From Candidatus Melainabacteria bacterium (lineage in GTDB: Bacteria; Cyanobacteriota; Vampirovibrionia; Obscuribacterales; Obscuribacteraceae): a stretch of 64,000 nt of DNA. Under the pieces are notes generated by a model, which ran no database searches, was not told where the DNA came from, and saw only the letters and a list, made by a program, of their open reading frames with translations. Below are positions 1 to 8,446 of this stretch, piece after piece (within the stretch, counting starts at the first letter, position 1; each line of letters opens with the position of its first letter). The position numbers and the translations under genes are program-made. The DNA lies in NCBI GenBank assembly GCA_017307165.1, contig JAFKGK010000006.1:218304-282303 (forward strand), given 5' to 3'.

Positions 1-2
1 CC

Positions 3-944
3 CACTGCGTAGCTGTGGCCAATGCTACTCTGGGGCTGGAGTTAGTTTTAAATGCATTGCCGCGCAAGGGCCAAGTGATTGTGCCATCCTTTACATTTAT
101 CGCCTCAGCGCATGCCATTGTGCGTACTGGTCATACTCCCGTCTTTGTCGACGTTGACTCGCGTGGACTGATTGATCCTCAAGCTGTGGCTGCTGCGGTG
201 GGGCCAGAGACGGTAGCTATCTTGCCCGTCAATCTCTTTGGTCTTGTATGTGATGTGGAGCGCCTTAGTGATATCGCCAGTAGTGCGCATGCGAGATTGA
301 TCTATGATTCGGCGCACGCGCTCGGCGTGAGATCGAATGGTAAAAATGTTGGTGGCTTTGGCTGGGCAGAGGTGTTTTCTTTGCATGCCACAAAAGTCGT
401 AAGTGGATTTGAAGGTGGGTTTGTCACCACAAGCGATGGCGAGTTGGCAAGAGTATTGCGAGAGGCGCGCAATTTTGGTTTTGATAAAAAAGGCGTGATA
501 GTCGCTCTCGGTACCAATGCCAAGATGTCTGAGGTGCACGCAGCTATGGCTCTCACCAATCTCGAAAAAATCGATTGGATTATCGAGCATAATGCTGCAA
601 ATTTTTGTGTTTACCAGTCTGAGTTGAGCGAGCTGTGCGCGTTGATAGAGCCTCAAGAGGGTGAGTCGTCAAACTATCAATACGTGCCGGTAATTGTAGC
701 GACATCAGATTTGCGCGATAAAGTGTTTGCAAAATTGATCGCTAAAGGCATTGCAGCCAAGATTTATTTTAGTCCTGGGGTGCATAGCACGGTGCCGTAT
801 ATCAGAAATAACATCTGCAGATCTCATGATCTAAGCAGGACAATCGATATTTCCTCCCGCATAATCTGTTTGCCTACTGGAGTACACGTAGATGCGAGCG
901 GCGTGCGTGCAATCGCTCAGATTTTTAACGAGGCGCTGCTTTGA
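3..944 (+). CDS. DegT/DnrJ/EryC1/StrS-family PLP aminotransferase (5' truncated by window)
   Basis: Sugar or pyridoxal-phosphate aminotransferase of the DegT/StrS family, which normally makes amino-sugar nucleotides for surface glycans or natural products. The reading frame is open to the window edge and already inside the family signature (CVAVANATLG matches the usual SNGT region), so the first residues lie upstream. Counting from the GTG at 15, the PLP-binding lysine is K127 in SLHATK, followed by the typical glycine-rich EGGF, and the PLP-ring aspartate is D98 in IYDSAHALG. It ends 3 bp before the convergent dehydrogenase gene. The substrate cannot be told from sequence. It may belong to an upstream glycan cluster not visible here. 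Confidence 0.9.
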   Translation, partial: HCVAVANATLGLELVLNALPRKGQVIVPSFTFIASAHAIVRTGHTPVFVDVDSRGLIDPQAVAAAVGPETVAILPVNLFGLVCDVERLSDIASSAHARLIYDSAHALGVRSNGKNVGGFGWAEVFSLHATKVVSGFEGGFVTTSDGELARVLREARNFGFDKKGVIVALGTNAKMSEVHAAMALTNLEKIDWIIEHNAANFCVYQSELSELCALIEPQEGESSNYQYVPVIVATSDLRDKVFAKLIAKGIAAKIYFSPGVHSTVPYIRNNICRSHDLSRTIDISSRIICLPTGVHVDASGVRAIAQIFNEALL

Positions 945-947
945 TTT

Positions 948-2144
948 TTATTGTCCTATTTTGTCCGACACAGACTTTTGCGGATTAATAACTACTTTGG
1001 TGCACCCATGCTGGTGTTTGGCAAACATCTTGTAAGCTTCTGGTATTTGGTCCATCGTAATGCGGTGCGAAATGAGAAAGCGCGGATCAATTTTGCTTTG
1101 TACTATCAAGTCGAGCAAGTGCTTTGTGTATTTTTGGACGTGGGTCTGACCCATTTTAAAATTGAGCCCCTTGCCAAACGCCACACCAAATGGCAAATTT
1201 TGCACCATTCCGATGTATACGCCTGGGATAGAAATATTGCCGCCATTTCGACAACATTTAAAAATTTCTCTCAATACATGAGGTTTATCAGTCTCCAGTT
1301 TGACTGCCTGAAGGACATTATCCATGACGCCTTCGGCGCCATGACTGTGCGCTTCCATGCCCACGGCATCGATGCAAGCATCAGGGCCGCGACCTGAGGT
1401 TAGCAGTCTGGTCTTTTCATAGACGTCTTCTTTGCCAAAATTTAAAGGGATCGCTCCGGCATCTTCGGCAAGAGTGAGGCGAAGTGGATCATCATCGATC
1501 GCGATCACCGTTTGTGCGCCGAGCAAAAATGCTGATCTTATGGCAAATTGTCCCACGGGACCGCAACCCCATACGGCTATTGTTTGACCTGGTCTGATAT
1601 CACAATTTTCTGCAGCCATATATCCGGTGGGAAAGATATCGGAGATGAAAAGTGCGTGTTCTTCTGAGATACCTTCGGGCAAGATCAAAGCGCCGGTGTC
1701 TACAAAAGGGACACGGACATATTGAGCCTGGCCTCCTGCAAAACCTCCATACATGTGCGAATATCCAAATAAACCGGCTGTTGGATATCCCATGAGTGGT
1801 AATTGGTTTGATCCTTTAGGATTTGACTCGCTGCAAAGCGAGTATAGGCCCTGCTTGCAAAAGAAACAGCCACCGCATGAGATGGTGAAAGGGACGACAA
1901 CGCGATCACCTTTTTTTACCCTTTTGACTTCGGAGCCTAGCTCTATGACCTTGCCGGCAAACTCGTGACCAAGGATGTCACCTTTTTCCATCATTGGGAT
2001 CAGGCCATGGTAGATGTGCAGATCCGACCCGCAGATGGCACTTGCAGTGATCTCTATAATTGCATCCGTGGGCGCCAATATCTCAGGATCCGGCACTGAT
2101 TCGACTCTGACGTCATTGGTGCCATGCCATGTGAGTGCTTTCAT
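948..2144 (-). CDS. zinc-dependent alcohol dehydrogenase, MDR family
   Basis: Medium-chain NAD(P)-dependent alcohol/polyol or formaldehyde-type dehydrogenase (COG1063-like), 398 aa. Catalytic zinc ligands are visible as C38 in CGSDLH and H60-E61 in GHEFAG. The structural zinc site is C90, C93, C96 and C104. The Rossmann motif GCGPVG lies at 193-198, with an acidic DDD at 217-219 that favours NAD over NADP. The ATG at 2144 is preferred because GGAGG lies 5 nt upstream; the frame also opens at a GTG at 2150, but that overlaps the ribosome site. Length and motif order fit the formaldehyde dehydrogenase/threonine dehydrogenase-like branch with a long insert after the structural zinc. The substrate is unknown. 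Confidence 0.92.
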   Translation of the reverse strand: MKALTWHGTNDVRVESVPDPEILAPTDAIIEITASAICGSDLHIYHGLIPMMEKGDILGHEFAGKVIELGSEVKRVKKGDRVVVPFTISCGGCFFCKQGLYSLCSESNPKGSNQLPLMGYPTAGLFGYSHMYGGFAGGQAQYVRVPFVDTGALILPEGISEEHALFISDIFPTGYMAAENCDIRPGQTIAVWGCGPVGQFAIRSAFLLGAQTVIAIDDDPLRLTLAEDAGAIPLNFGKEDVYEKTRLLTSGRGPDACIDAVGMEAHSHGAEGVMDNVLQAVKLETDKPHVLREIFKCCRNGGNISIPGVYIGMVQNLPFGVAFGKGLNFKMGQTHVQKYTKHLLDLIVQSKIDPRFLISHRITMDQIPEAYKMFAKHQHGCTKVVINPQKSVSDKIGQ

Positions 2145-2199
2145 ACACACCTCCTCGCTATTTGCGGTCGGTCCTCTTCTAAAAAGAAAGAGATAAAAT

Positions 2200-2218
2200 T
2201 TCTTGCGCTGTGCAAGAA
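2200..2218 (-). terminator. hairpin after the 46-aa membrane peptide gene
   Basis: Perfect 7-bp stem TTCTTGC/GCAAGAA with a 5-nt loop, starting directly after the stop codon of the small minus-strand gene. It is followed on that strand by a T-rich stretch (ATTTTATCTC). It probably stops the small transcript before the dehydrogenase gene. Confidence 0.5.
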
Positions 2219-2359
2219 TTATTTGCTATTGATAGACGCTCCCCCATTGTTTTGCGTGGGATGATTGCCGCTCAATATGGCAAAAGTTGTGACAGCCAAG
2301 ATGGCTAAGAACACGACTAGTTTTTTCGCATCGGTGTCTTCTGCTATTGTCGTTTTCAT
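2219..2359 (-). CDS. 46-aa single-pass membrane peptide
   Basis: A 46-residue frame: a charged N-terminus (MKTTIAEDTDAKK), one hydrophobic segment at about residues 14-30, then a short polar Asn/Gly/Ser tail. A good ribosome site (GGAGAGG, about 8 nt before the ATG) and a hairpin directly after the stop support a real gene. I do not recognise a family. The architecture suggests a small inner-membrane peptide with the N-terminus probably cytoplasmic. Neighbours give no function. Confidence 0.5.
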   Translation of the reverse strand: MKTTIAEDTDAKKLVVFLAILAVTTFAILSGNHPTQNNGGASINSK

Positions 2360-2487
2360 AAATCTATCCTCTCCGTAATCTGATGATGCTCAGAGACAGA
2401 CCGGCCTGGTCGAGGTTCCAACAAAAACTATTGTAGAATTGGGTATCGGAAGTTTGGAGCGATAGACAGCCCATAAATGAGCAAAAT

Positions 2488-3144
2488 ATGAAAACCTACA
2501 TTCGATCCACTATTTTAATAGCGATTTTGCCAGGCTTGCTGGTCAATATATGCTGGACACCAGCTGTGCAGGCAGAAACCAAAACCGAGCCCCAAATTGT
2601 CATCCAATCTACAAATCAGCCCGTATTGAGACTACATCTCGACAAATTGTTTGCTGATTACAAATCGATAGAAGGTGTCAGAGGCGGTGGCAATAGTAAA
2701 AAGCCCGTTGGGCAGTATCTAGTCGGTCAAACTCAATATAGATCCGGCTACGAAAAACTCACTCAAAAGGAGCTTATAGAATGGTATCAGGCGCTCTTCA
2801 CTTTTCAAAAGGAGCATGCTGGGGGTTGGCGTGGGTTTAAACAAATCGCTGAAAGCAAAAATGAGTTGCCATCCGATGTCACTCTATTTGCCGAGCAAAA
2901 TGCTGCAACTGGTGCTATGGAAAAGTCTTTTATCCCCTACAAGTATCAAGCGCAATATGCAAAAAAATGGTTTGAGATGTATAGCAAGCCCTACCGCGAT
3001 GCCGTGATGAAAGACTGGTGGATCAACGATGCCATTCTGGACGGCAATTTGATGATCGGCCGCGTACATCTCAAAATAGCTCCGAGTGCCGATGGAGTTG
3101 CTTACGAGGATGCTGTCATGTCTTCGCTACAAAAAAAAGAATAG
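2488..3144 (+). CDS. exported protein of unknown function
   Basis: 218 aa. Residues 1-29 form a classical signal peptide (positive start MKTYIR, hydrophobic core, cleavage after AVQA). The mature part is polar, rich in Lys and Tyr, and probably mainly helical and soluble. I do not recognise a domain. The last 35 bp overlap the start of the next gene in another frame, so the two are probably translated together and may act together outside the inner membrane. Confidence 0.7.
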   Translation: MKTYIRSTILIAILPGLLVNICWTPAVQAETKTEPQIVIQSTNQPVLRLHLDKLFADYKSIEGVRGGGNSKKPVGQYLVGQTQYRSGYEKLTQKELIEWYQALFTFQKEHAGGWRGFKQIAESKNELPSDVTLFAEQNAATGAMEKSFIPYKYQAQYAKKWFEMYSKPYRDAVMKDWWINDAILDGNLMIGRVHLKIAPSADGVAYEDAVMSSLQKKE

Positions 3145-4450
3145 GCATAGGGTTCATTCGCTTTTTCTCCTCGCTTTGTCGGCAATTTTGCAATCAGGCT
3201 GGCTTAGTGCCGCTCACGCTGCCGAAAGCAATGCATCGGCTGCGCGTGATGCGTTTGCAATCCAGGTGAAAATGCAAAAATTAAACACGCAGTTGCATTT
3301 GCAAGCTGCTCTGGTTGGCTTTAAGAAGCAGCGCCGCACTTGGCTATGGGATTTTGGCAATGGCTCAGCAACAGAAGGTGGCTTGATCGCCGCGACATGT
3401 CTCTTTTGGAATCACAATCAGGACAAACTCGTCATACAGCATTTGCCTGATGCGAGACTGAGATATGTCCACAATCGCATCGATGGCAATGCCATCGCGG
3501 GCACCATCTATCCACAGATAGCAGGCCAAGGTGTGGGTTTAGCAGGAGCATTTTATGAGCTTATACGCGACTCTCAAAGATCCCTCTATCTACGCAAAAA
3601 TGGTCTAAATGGAAAATCCGCAATCAAAAAAATGGTGGCACTCAATCATGAATTTGATAGTACATTGGCAGACAGTGATGATCTAAGTGATCCAGAAAGA
3701 AGACTTTTGTGTGCTCTGCGTGATGCAGCATTGCAAGAGTTTGTCCGGCTTGAGGGACGTGCGGGGCGCATTGCTACTGCAAATTATATCGAAGACGGAG
3801 TCAGCCTTACACGCAATACTGTTGGTATCGTGGGCAATGCTCTCAATGCGGCAGGCAATGTCAATTATGACAAGCATATGAATGCTAATGGCAATATTTT
3901 AAATGCAATTGCTGCATCGATGATTTCTCTACGTCCTCTTGCAACAAATAGTGCTTCGATTTTGTGCCAGCATGTCAACACTCAAAAGATCAGAAAGCAT
4001 TTTGCTATCTATAAATCGGATCAAGACCCATTAGATGAGGCGGAGAAAGCGTTGGCCGATTTGAAAGATCTGAAAAATACAAGTACGGATATCGAGAATT
4101 ACCAGCTGTATCTAGCATTTTTGCAAGAACAATCTGAGTTGAGCGATGCGGAGCGTCAAGCCGACGATCGTGCTGCAGTGCGTCGATACAGAGAGTCTGT
4201 ATATGGGCCTACCAAACTTGCTCAATCAATACTGGGACTTAATATCGGCTTCCGGAAGTTGCATAATGCGACATCGGATAATCGCTTGGCCGCAATTGGC
4301 AACACTGTATACACCGCCGGTCAGGCGGGCAATCTCAGCGAGCTCATACGAGAGCGGATTGTCGATGAAATGGACCATCGAAATAAGAGCAGGCAAGGGC
4401 GTCTGCCCGAGCAGATTTTACAACGACAAGCCCAAATCTTAGGTGATTGA
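3110..4450 (+). CDS. exported helical protein of unknown function
   Basis: About 446 aa from the ATG at 3110; the frame is open to an earlier ATG at 3086, but starting at 3110 yields a clean signal peptide (KKKNRHR n-region, hydrophobic core, cleavage after AHA at residue 37). The mature protein is rich in Ala, Leu, Asn and Gln and looks mostly helical, with no catalytic motif I can name. A hydrophobic Gly/Ala-rich stretch near residues 145-160 could be a membrane-associated hairpin. The gene overlaps its upstream neighbour by 35 bp, so the two exported proteins form a pair. Confidence 0.65.
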   Translation: MLSCLRYKKKNRHRVHSLFLLALSAILQSGWLSAAHAAESNASAARDAFAIQVKMQKLNTQLHLQAALVGFKKQRRTWLWDFGNGSATEGGLIAATCLFWNHNQDKLVIQHLPDARLRYVHNRIDGNAIAGTIYPQIAGQGVGLAGAFYELIRDSQRSLYLRKNGLNGKSAIKKMVALNHEFDSTLADSDDLSDPERRLLCALRDAALQEFVRLEGRAGRIATANYIEDGVSLTRNTVGIVGNALNAAGNVNYDKHMNANGNILNAIAASMISLRPLATNSASILCQHVNTQKIRKHFAIYKSDQDPLDEAEKALADLKDLKNTSTDIENYQLYLAFLQEQSELSDAERQADDRAAVRRYRESVYGPTKLAQSILGLNIGFRKLHNATSDNRLAAIGNTVYTAGQAGNLSELIRERIVDEMDHRNKSRQGRLPEQILQRQAQILGD

Positions 4451-4452
4451 GA

Positions 4453-4477
4453 TCAATGAACGCGCCAGCGTCATTGA
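4453..4477. terminator. imperfect hairpin between convergent genes
   Basis: TCAATGA-(A)-CGC pairs with GCGTCATTGA around a GCCA loop, giving a 10-bp stem with one bulged A. It lies directly after the stop of the exported-protein gene and before the stop of the convergent gene. There is no clear U-tract, so the call as a terminator is tentative. Confidence 0.35.
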
Positions 4478-4485
4478 CGTCGCAT

Positions 4486-4977
4486 TTAAGCCGTTCTAGA
4501 CGCATTTATATTATGGTGCGTTGGAGATTTTTTGCGCAAGTATTCTGTTGGCACGATGAGATTGCCAGTCTGAGACTGTTTTTCGATCAGTTCATCTAGC
4601 GGATGCTTGCGCATTATTGGAAAGTGCTCGGCTACACCCGGTTTGGAGAGCAGATCTATTGCGGTCTGCTCCAGCAATTCGGCTGCAGATGGACTGCCGT
4701 GATCGGCTTGTACGGGCAGATTTTTTACATTCCAGTGCTCAATTGCCTGGAGATTGGTATGAGTGATTCGAGGCTGTTCTTTATCTTCTGGAGCAAAGTT
4801 TTCGCCATCTGACTCGGCGATAACGCCTGGATATCCTTGCGAAGAAAACAAATATCTAACTTGATCGCGACGATGAAATTTTGCGCGAATAGCTTCCAAT
4901 TCTTCTTCTTTAGATTCGTCTTCGTCGTCGATATTGAGTCCGAGATTAGTAAAAACTTTTGCTAGTGTCTGCCACAT
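4486..4977 (-). CDS. acidic protein of unknown function
   Basis: 163 aa, soluble, with a strongly acidic block near the N-terminus (DDEDESKEEELEAI at about 18-31). The start is well supported: AAGGAGGT lies 5 nt before the ATG at 4977. No signal peptide, membrane segment or known motif is seen. The C-terminal part holds a Pro/His-containing segment (HFPIMRKHPLDELIEKQ). It is flanked by unrelated genes and probably monocistronic. Confidence 0.6.
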   Translation of the reverse strand: MWQTLAKVFTNLGLNIDDEDESKEEELEAIRAKFHRRDQVRYLFSSQGYPGVIAESDGENFAPEDKEQPRITHTNLQAIEHWNVKNLPVQADHGSPSAAELLEQTAIDLLSKPGVAEHFPIMRKHPLDELIEKQSQTGNLIVPTEYLRKKSPTHHNINASRTA

Positions 4978-5093
4978 GTGCGACCTCCTTAGGTTTGTAC
5001 AAAAAACTTCCGTGTGATTTTGGACCTTGGGGTACGAAAGAAAGTTCCTGGCTAAACATATTTTTCCAAATGGTTAAACTTGGCTCCAATGCC

Positions 5094-5522
5094 TCATCTG
5101 TAACCAGTTCTTGTCTTTGAGGATAATGTACTCGAGGCTAGAGCGCAAATCGCCAGGCTGATATCTAGAAATGCAATATGCAGCTCTTTCGGGATAGTCA
5201 GGACATTAATGGCGATACCTGCAAGCATTGCTGCAAAAATTCTCATGCCAATCCGTGGCTTTAGAGCTATCAAAATGCCTACGAGTATTTCCACCGGGCC
5301 TGATGCCCACATAATCTGCTGAGCCGTAAATGGCAGGATAGCATTGGCGAAAGGTGACACATAATGCGGCCAGTCAGTGATTATATTGAAAAATTTGTCG
5401 ATCCCAAAGAGGATTGGTATCGCGGCAAATAACGGCTGCATCATGCGAAAGGCAAGCACCGATTTCTGTTGGCGATCTCCGGATGTCTGCGAGCTGTCGG
5501 TGGTTATAGGTAGAGTATGCAT
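5094..5522 (-). CDS. DoxX-like four-helix membrane protein
   Basis: 142 aa with a polar N-terminus and four hydrophobic segments at about 27-45, 62-87, 91-109 and 112-132. The first helix carries the FGIDKFFN pattern, followed by W-x-x-Y, and helix 2 contains GPVEILVGI, as in DoxX/DoxD-like proteins. A GAGGT site precedes the start. Family members are linked to redox or membrane-quinone functions, but the role here cannot be assigned. It is divergent from the response regulator gene. Confidence 0.6.
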   Translation of the reverse strand: MHTLPITTDSSQTSGDRQQKSVLAFRMMQPLFAAIPILFGIDKFFNIITDWPHYVSPFANAILPFTAQQIMWASGPVEILVGILIALKPRIGMRIFAAMLAGIAINVLTIPKELHIAFLDISLAICALASSTLSSKTRTGYR

Positions 5523-5609
5523 GATGACCTCGCAGCTTTGATGTCTTTTGATTTGTGCGCTCTGTGATGGTCAGTAGCTTTGGAGGTTCCCGGATTTTGC
5601 TTTGGTCTC

Positions 5610-5643
5610 ATGATCGAGACAACGATCATTTATAATCGACGCA
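5610..5643 (+). promoter_or_regulatory. leaderless promoter with overlapping inverted repeat
   Basis: A perfect TATAAT (5631-5636) lies only 6 nt before the ATG at 5643, so transcription is expected to begin at or within a base or two of the start codon. Immediately upstream is an inverted repeat, ATGATCG-AGACAA-CGATCAT (5610-5629), in the spacer/-35 area. There is no ribosome site. The arrangement suggests a leaderless mRNA with an operator over the promoter, perhaps for autoregulation. Confidence 0.5.
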
Positions 5644-6317
5644 TGTCCAAGCACAAGCTCCTCCTAGTCGAAGACCAGCCCGAGCTCGGAGAACAAACAC
5701 GCGATTGGCTCGAGCTCAACGACTACGCGGTCGACTGGGCGCTGAGCGGCCGGCAGGCTTTGGAGCGCCTCAGCAGAGCCGTATATGATTTGATCGTTCT
5801 AGATTTACACCTCGGCGATATAGATGGCAGTCAGGTGTGTGCCGAGTATAGGAAGATGGGCGGGACTGCTCGCATTTTGATACTCACCGGCCGAGACTCT
5901 GCCGCAGATAAAGAAATGTGTCTGGATATTGGTGCAGATGACTATCTAATCAAACCGGCGGAGCCTAAAGAGATGGCCGCAAGGCTCAGAGCCCTCATGA
6001 GAAGGTCACTGAGCCTTTCTGCACGGCTACTTAAAGTCGGCCCGGTACAGATTGACCTGGATGCTGCCAAAGTCTCTATACAGGGCTCAGAGATTGCTTT
6101 GCAGCCACAAGAATACGCACTGTTGGAGTTTTTGGCGCGACATCCTAATCGTATATTTGCTGCCGAAGTGCTCATCGATCGACTGTGGCGCGGTAACGCC
6201 TCGCCTGACACTGTCCGCACTTGCATCAAGACACTACGCAAAAAGCTCGAAAACGCAGGCTACGACAAGATCATCAAGACTGTCCATGGCATGGGTTATT
6301 GTCTCGAAAATCTGTAG
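5643..6317 (+). CDS. OmpR/PhoB-type response regulator
   Basis: 224 aa, two domains. The receiver (1-120) has the acidic pair E10-D11, phospho-acceptor D54 in IVLDLHLGD, T82 and K104 in YLIKPAE. The C-terminal winged helix (about 128-224) shows the OmpR pattern, with the recognition helix at about 191-202 and the wing ending HGMGYCLE. The ATG at 5643 is chosen over in-frame TTG 5580 and ATG 5610 because the protein then starts one residue block before beta-1 and lies just behind a TATAAT. No cognate histidine kinase is adjacent; a PAS-type kinase lies at 24368. Confidence 0.93.
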   Translation: MSKHKLLLVEDQPELGEQTRDWLELNDYAVDWALSGRQALERLSRAVYDLIVLDLHLGDIDGSQVCAEYRKMGGTARILILTGRDSAADKEMCLDIGADDYLIKPAEPKEMAARLRALMRRSLSLSARLLKVGPVQIDLDAAKVSIQGSEIALQPQEYALLEFLARHPNRIFAAEVLIDRLWRGNASPDTVRTCIKTLRKKLENAGYDKIIKTVHGMGYCLENL

Positions 6318-6397
6318 AAACCCTTAAGATGCCCCGCTTAATCAAAAATCTTTTCGAAGGCGCTAAGATATGCGCACTTTCGGACAATCAATACTAT

Positions 6398-7216
6398 ATG
6401 CAATACATGCAAAACATGCAAAAACTCACTTTTTCTCTCCTGGGACTATGTGTTGCAGGCTGCACTTTCATCACCTCACCTGCCCAGGGCCAAGCAGTCG
6501 GCCAGGACGAGGTCGATAAGCATCTCAAGGCGCAGATCATGCAGGCTGTGCAAAAGTTTCAGGGAGGGGACAAGGATGGTGCCTTTGCTCTGCTCAACCA
6601 GATTTTGACGGTCGATCCCGCCAATCTTAACGCGCTCAATGCGCAGGCTGGCTTTATGCAAGCATCCGGCGACTTAAAGGGCGCACTGGCCTCGCTCGAT
6701 AAGCTCATCGAGCTCTATCCCGAAAACCCCAAACTCCTCTTTAATCGCGGACGTGTATACACTGCCCTCAATGATCTGCCCAATGCGCTCAAAGATTACG
6801 ACCGCTCGATCAAAGCCGATCCTGATTTTGCCATGGCCTATAGCAACCGCGGCATGACTCGTGGCGATCTCGGTCAGCTAGATGATGGTATCAAGGATTT
6901 GCAGCGGGCTTCCGAGCTTGCCCCCAATTTGCCGGATGCGCATAACAACCTCGGTATGATCTATGTAAAACAAAAGAAATGGCAAAATGCGCTCGATGAG
7001 TTTAGCAAAGCAATCCAATGCGGCAATCAGTCGGTGAGTTTTGTCAATCGCGCCCGCGTGAGAGTGATGATGGATGACCGCGACGGTGCGATATCGGATT
7101 ATCGCAAGGCCATATCCCTGATGGAGAGTGGCCGGAGCGCTCAGACTGTCCCTGGCGGCGAAAACCTCGATGTCGTACGGCACGAGCTTAAGCTTGCCCA
7201 AAGTAGCACCAAATAA
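6398..7216 (+). CDS. TPR-repeat lipoprotein
   Basis: About 272 aa from the ATG at 6398, with further in-frame ATGs at 6407 and 6416. The N-terminus is a lipoprotein signal (LLGLCVAGC, lipid-anchored Cys22), so the protein is probably membrane-anchored on the periplasmic side. Residues of roughly 45-240 are tandem tetratricopeptide repeats, with recognisable helices such as NPKLLFNRGRVYTALNDL and NLPDAHNNLGMIYVKQKKW. It is likely a scaffold or adaptor. It follows the response regulator by 80 bp and precedes the GCS2 gene by only 6 bp, so it may be the first gene of the downstream operon. Confidence 0.85.
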   Translation: MQYMQNMQKLTFSLLGLCVAGCTFITSPAQGQAVGQDEVDKHLKAQIMQAVQKFQGGDKDGAFALLNQILTVDPANLNALNAQAGFMQASGDLKGALASLDKLIELYPENPKLLFNRGRVYTALNDLPNALKDYDRSIKADPDFAMAYSNRGMTRGDLGQLDDGIKDLQRASELAPNLPDAHNNLGMIYVKQKKWQNALDEFSKAIQCGNQSVSFVNRARVRVMMDDRDGAISDYRKAISLMESGRSAQTVPGGENLDVVRHELKLAQSSTK

Positions 7217-7222
7217 AGCAAT

Positions 7223-8446
7223 ATGACAAAAAAATCTATTAATAACGACCCCGACAATTTTCAGTTTGGTCTCGAAGGCGAGTTTATGCTGGTTTCGGAG
7301 ACCGCACCTTTGTGGATCCACGATATGACTTTTGAGCATTTGCTCGATATCGTCGATGCAATCGATACCAGTGACTTGCGGATGGATGGCCTCAATAAAA
7401 AGCCTTTGCATCATCATCGCAATCATTATCTAATCGAGGGCTATACCCTCACCGATGCCTGTATGCAACCCGAAAAGCTCCTTCCTAAAGGCATCGAAGC
7501 CCGAACGCCGACGACAGCCACTATCGAGGAAGCCATAGCCACTCTCGATGACCTGCACACGCGATTGCGTACCGCCCTTGATGCCCAAGGCCTTGATACT
7601 GCTATCATCGGGCATCATCCTGTCTATTGTGATTTTGATTCGCCGCGCAATTATCATCGCGATGATTACTGGCAATGGGCGAGGACGGCCACTGCCACTT
7701 ATGGTCCAGATATCAATATTTCGCTGCCATCGATGCTCGATCGCCAGATCGACACAGGTGCGCTCGCTCTCAAGTCCAATTACTATATGCCGGCAGCGGC
7801 CGCCCTATCTTTTGCTTCACCCTTTTTTGAAGGCACACTCTGGCAACCTGCGATAGCAGGCGGAGAGGGGCGCGCCACCGGTAGTGATATCATCAGCGGC
7901 GTGGGTTTTGTCAGCGATGCTGATGTCGATTTTGATAGCTCGATCCAGGGCCGCTCTGTCAGGGCTTTCAGACGCTGTCTCTGGGCTCCTGCTCATTATG
8001 TGCACAATGACGATCAGGATCGTCCGCGTTATGAGTTTAAGGCCTTTGAGATGGCCCAAGATTTGCGCGATTATCATGCTTATTTTCTTATCGGCCTGGC
8101 TATTTTGCTTGATGGCACTTTAAAAGGCGAGGCCACTCCGGTCGAGCATGTAACTCGCATGCGCCACACAGCTATTTATGGTCTTACCGATAGGCTCATA
8201 AGAGATACTGCCGCTGAGCTTATCGATTCTGCCGACCGTACTGCTAAAAAATATGGCTTTGCAAACACCGGTCTAGACGAGATGCAGAGGCGCATCGACA
8301 CTCAAACTACGCCTGCCGATACGATGATCGCTCAGTACAAGAGATGCAGCAATGATCTGATGCTTTTTCTTGCAAGCAGAAAGGGCTTTACAGGTCGGCA
8401 GGGTGCCGAGAGTTTTGATGCTACTGCATTGACGACGACCGAATAA
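7223..8446 (+). CDS. GCS2-family carboxylate-amine ligase
   Basis: 407 aa. The N-terminal GLEGEFMLV matches the GVEEEF signature of the glutamate-cysteine ligase 2 (YbdK-like) family, and GIEARTPT, GHHPVYCD and an RYEFKAFEMAQ strand supply further family landmarks of the ATP/metal site. Members join a carboxylate to an amine through an acyl phosphate, most simply gamma-glutamyl bond formation. Whether this one makes gamma-glutamylcysteine or a different amide is not clear. Its TAA overlaps the ATG of the MFS gene (TAATG), so synthesis and transport are translationally coupled, suggesting that the product, or its precursor, is moved by the neighbour. Confidence 0.8.
   Translation: MTKKSINNDPDNFQFGLEGEFMLVSETAPLWIHDMTFEHLLDIVDAIDTSDLRMDGLNKKPLHHHRNHYLIEGYTLTDACMQPEKLLPKGIEARTPTTATIEEAIATLDDLHTRLRTALDAQGLDTAIIGHHPVYCDFDSPRNYHRDDYWQWARTATATYGPDINISLPSMLDRQIDTGALALKSNYYMPAAAALSFASPFFEGTLWQPAIAGGEGRATGSDIISGVGFVSDADVDFDSSIQGRSVRAFRRCLWAPAHYVHNDDQDRPRYEFKAFEMAQDLRDYHAYFLIGLAILLDGTLKGEATPVEHVTRMRHTAIYGLTDRLIRDTAAELIDSADRTAKKYGFANTGLDEMQRRIDTQTTPADTMIAQYKRCSNDLMLFLASRKGFTGRQGAESFDATALTTTE

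Noticed and set aside
105..656. 183-aa minus-strand frame opposite the aminotransferase gene
   Set aside because: Lies entirely opposite a clearly conserved gene, with no ribosome site and no protein-like motif.
951..1397. 148-aa plus-strand frame opposite the alcohol dehydrogenase
   Set aside because: Shadow frame; the minus-strand gene has all zinc ligands.
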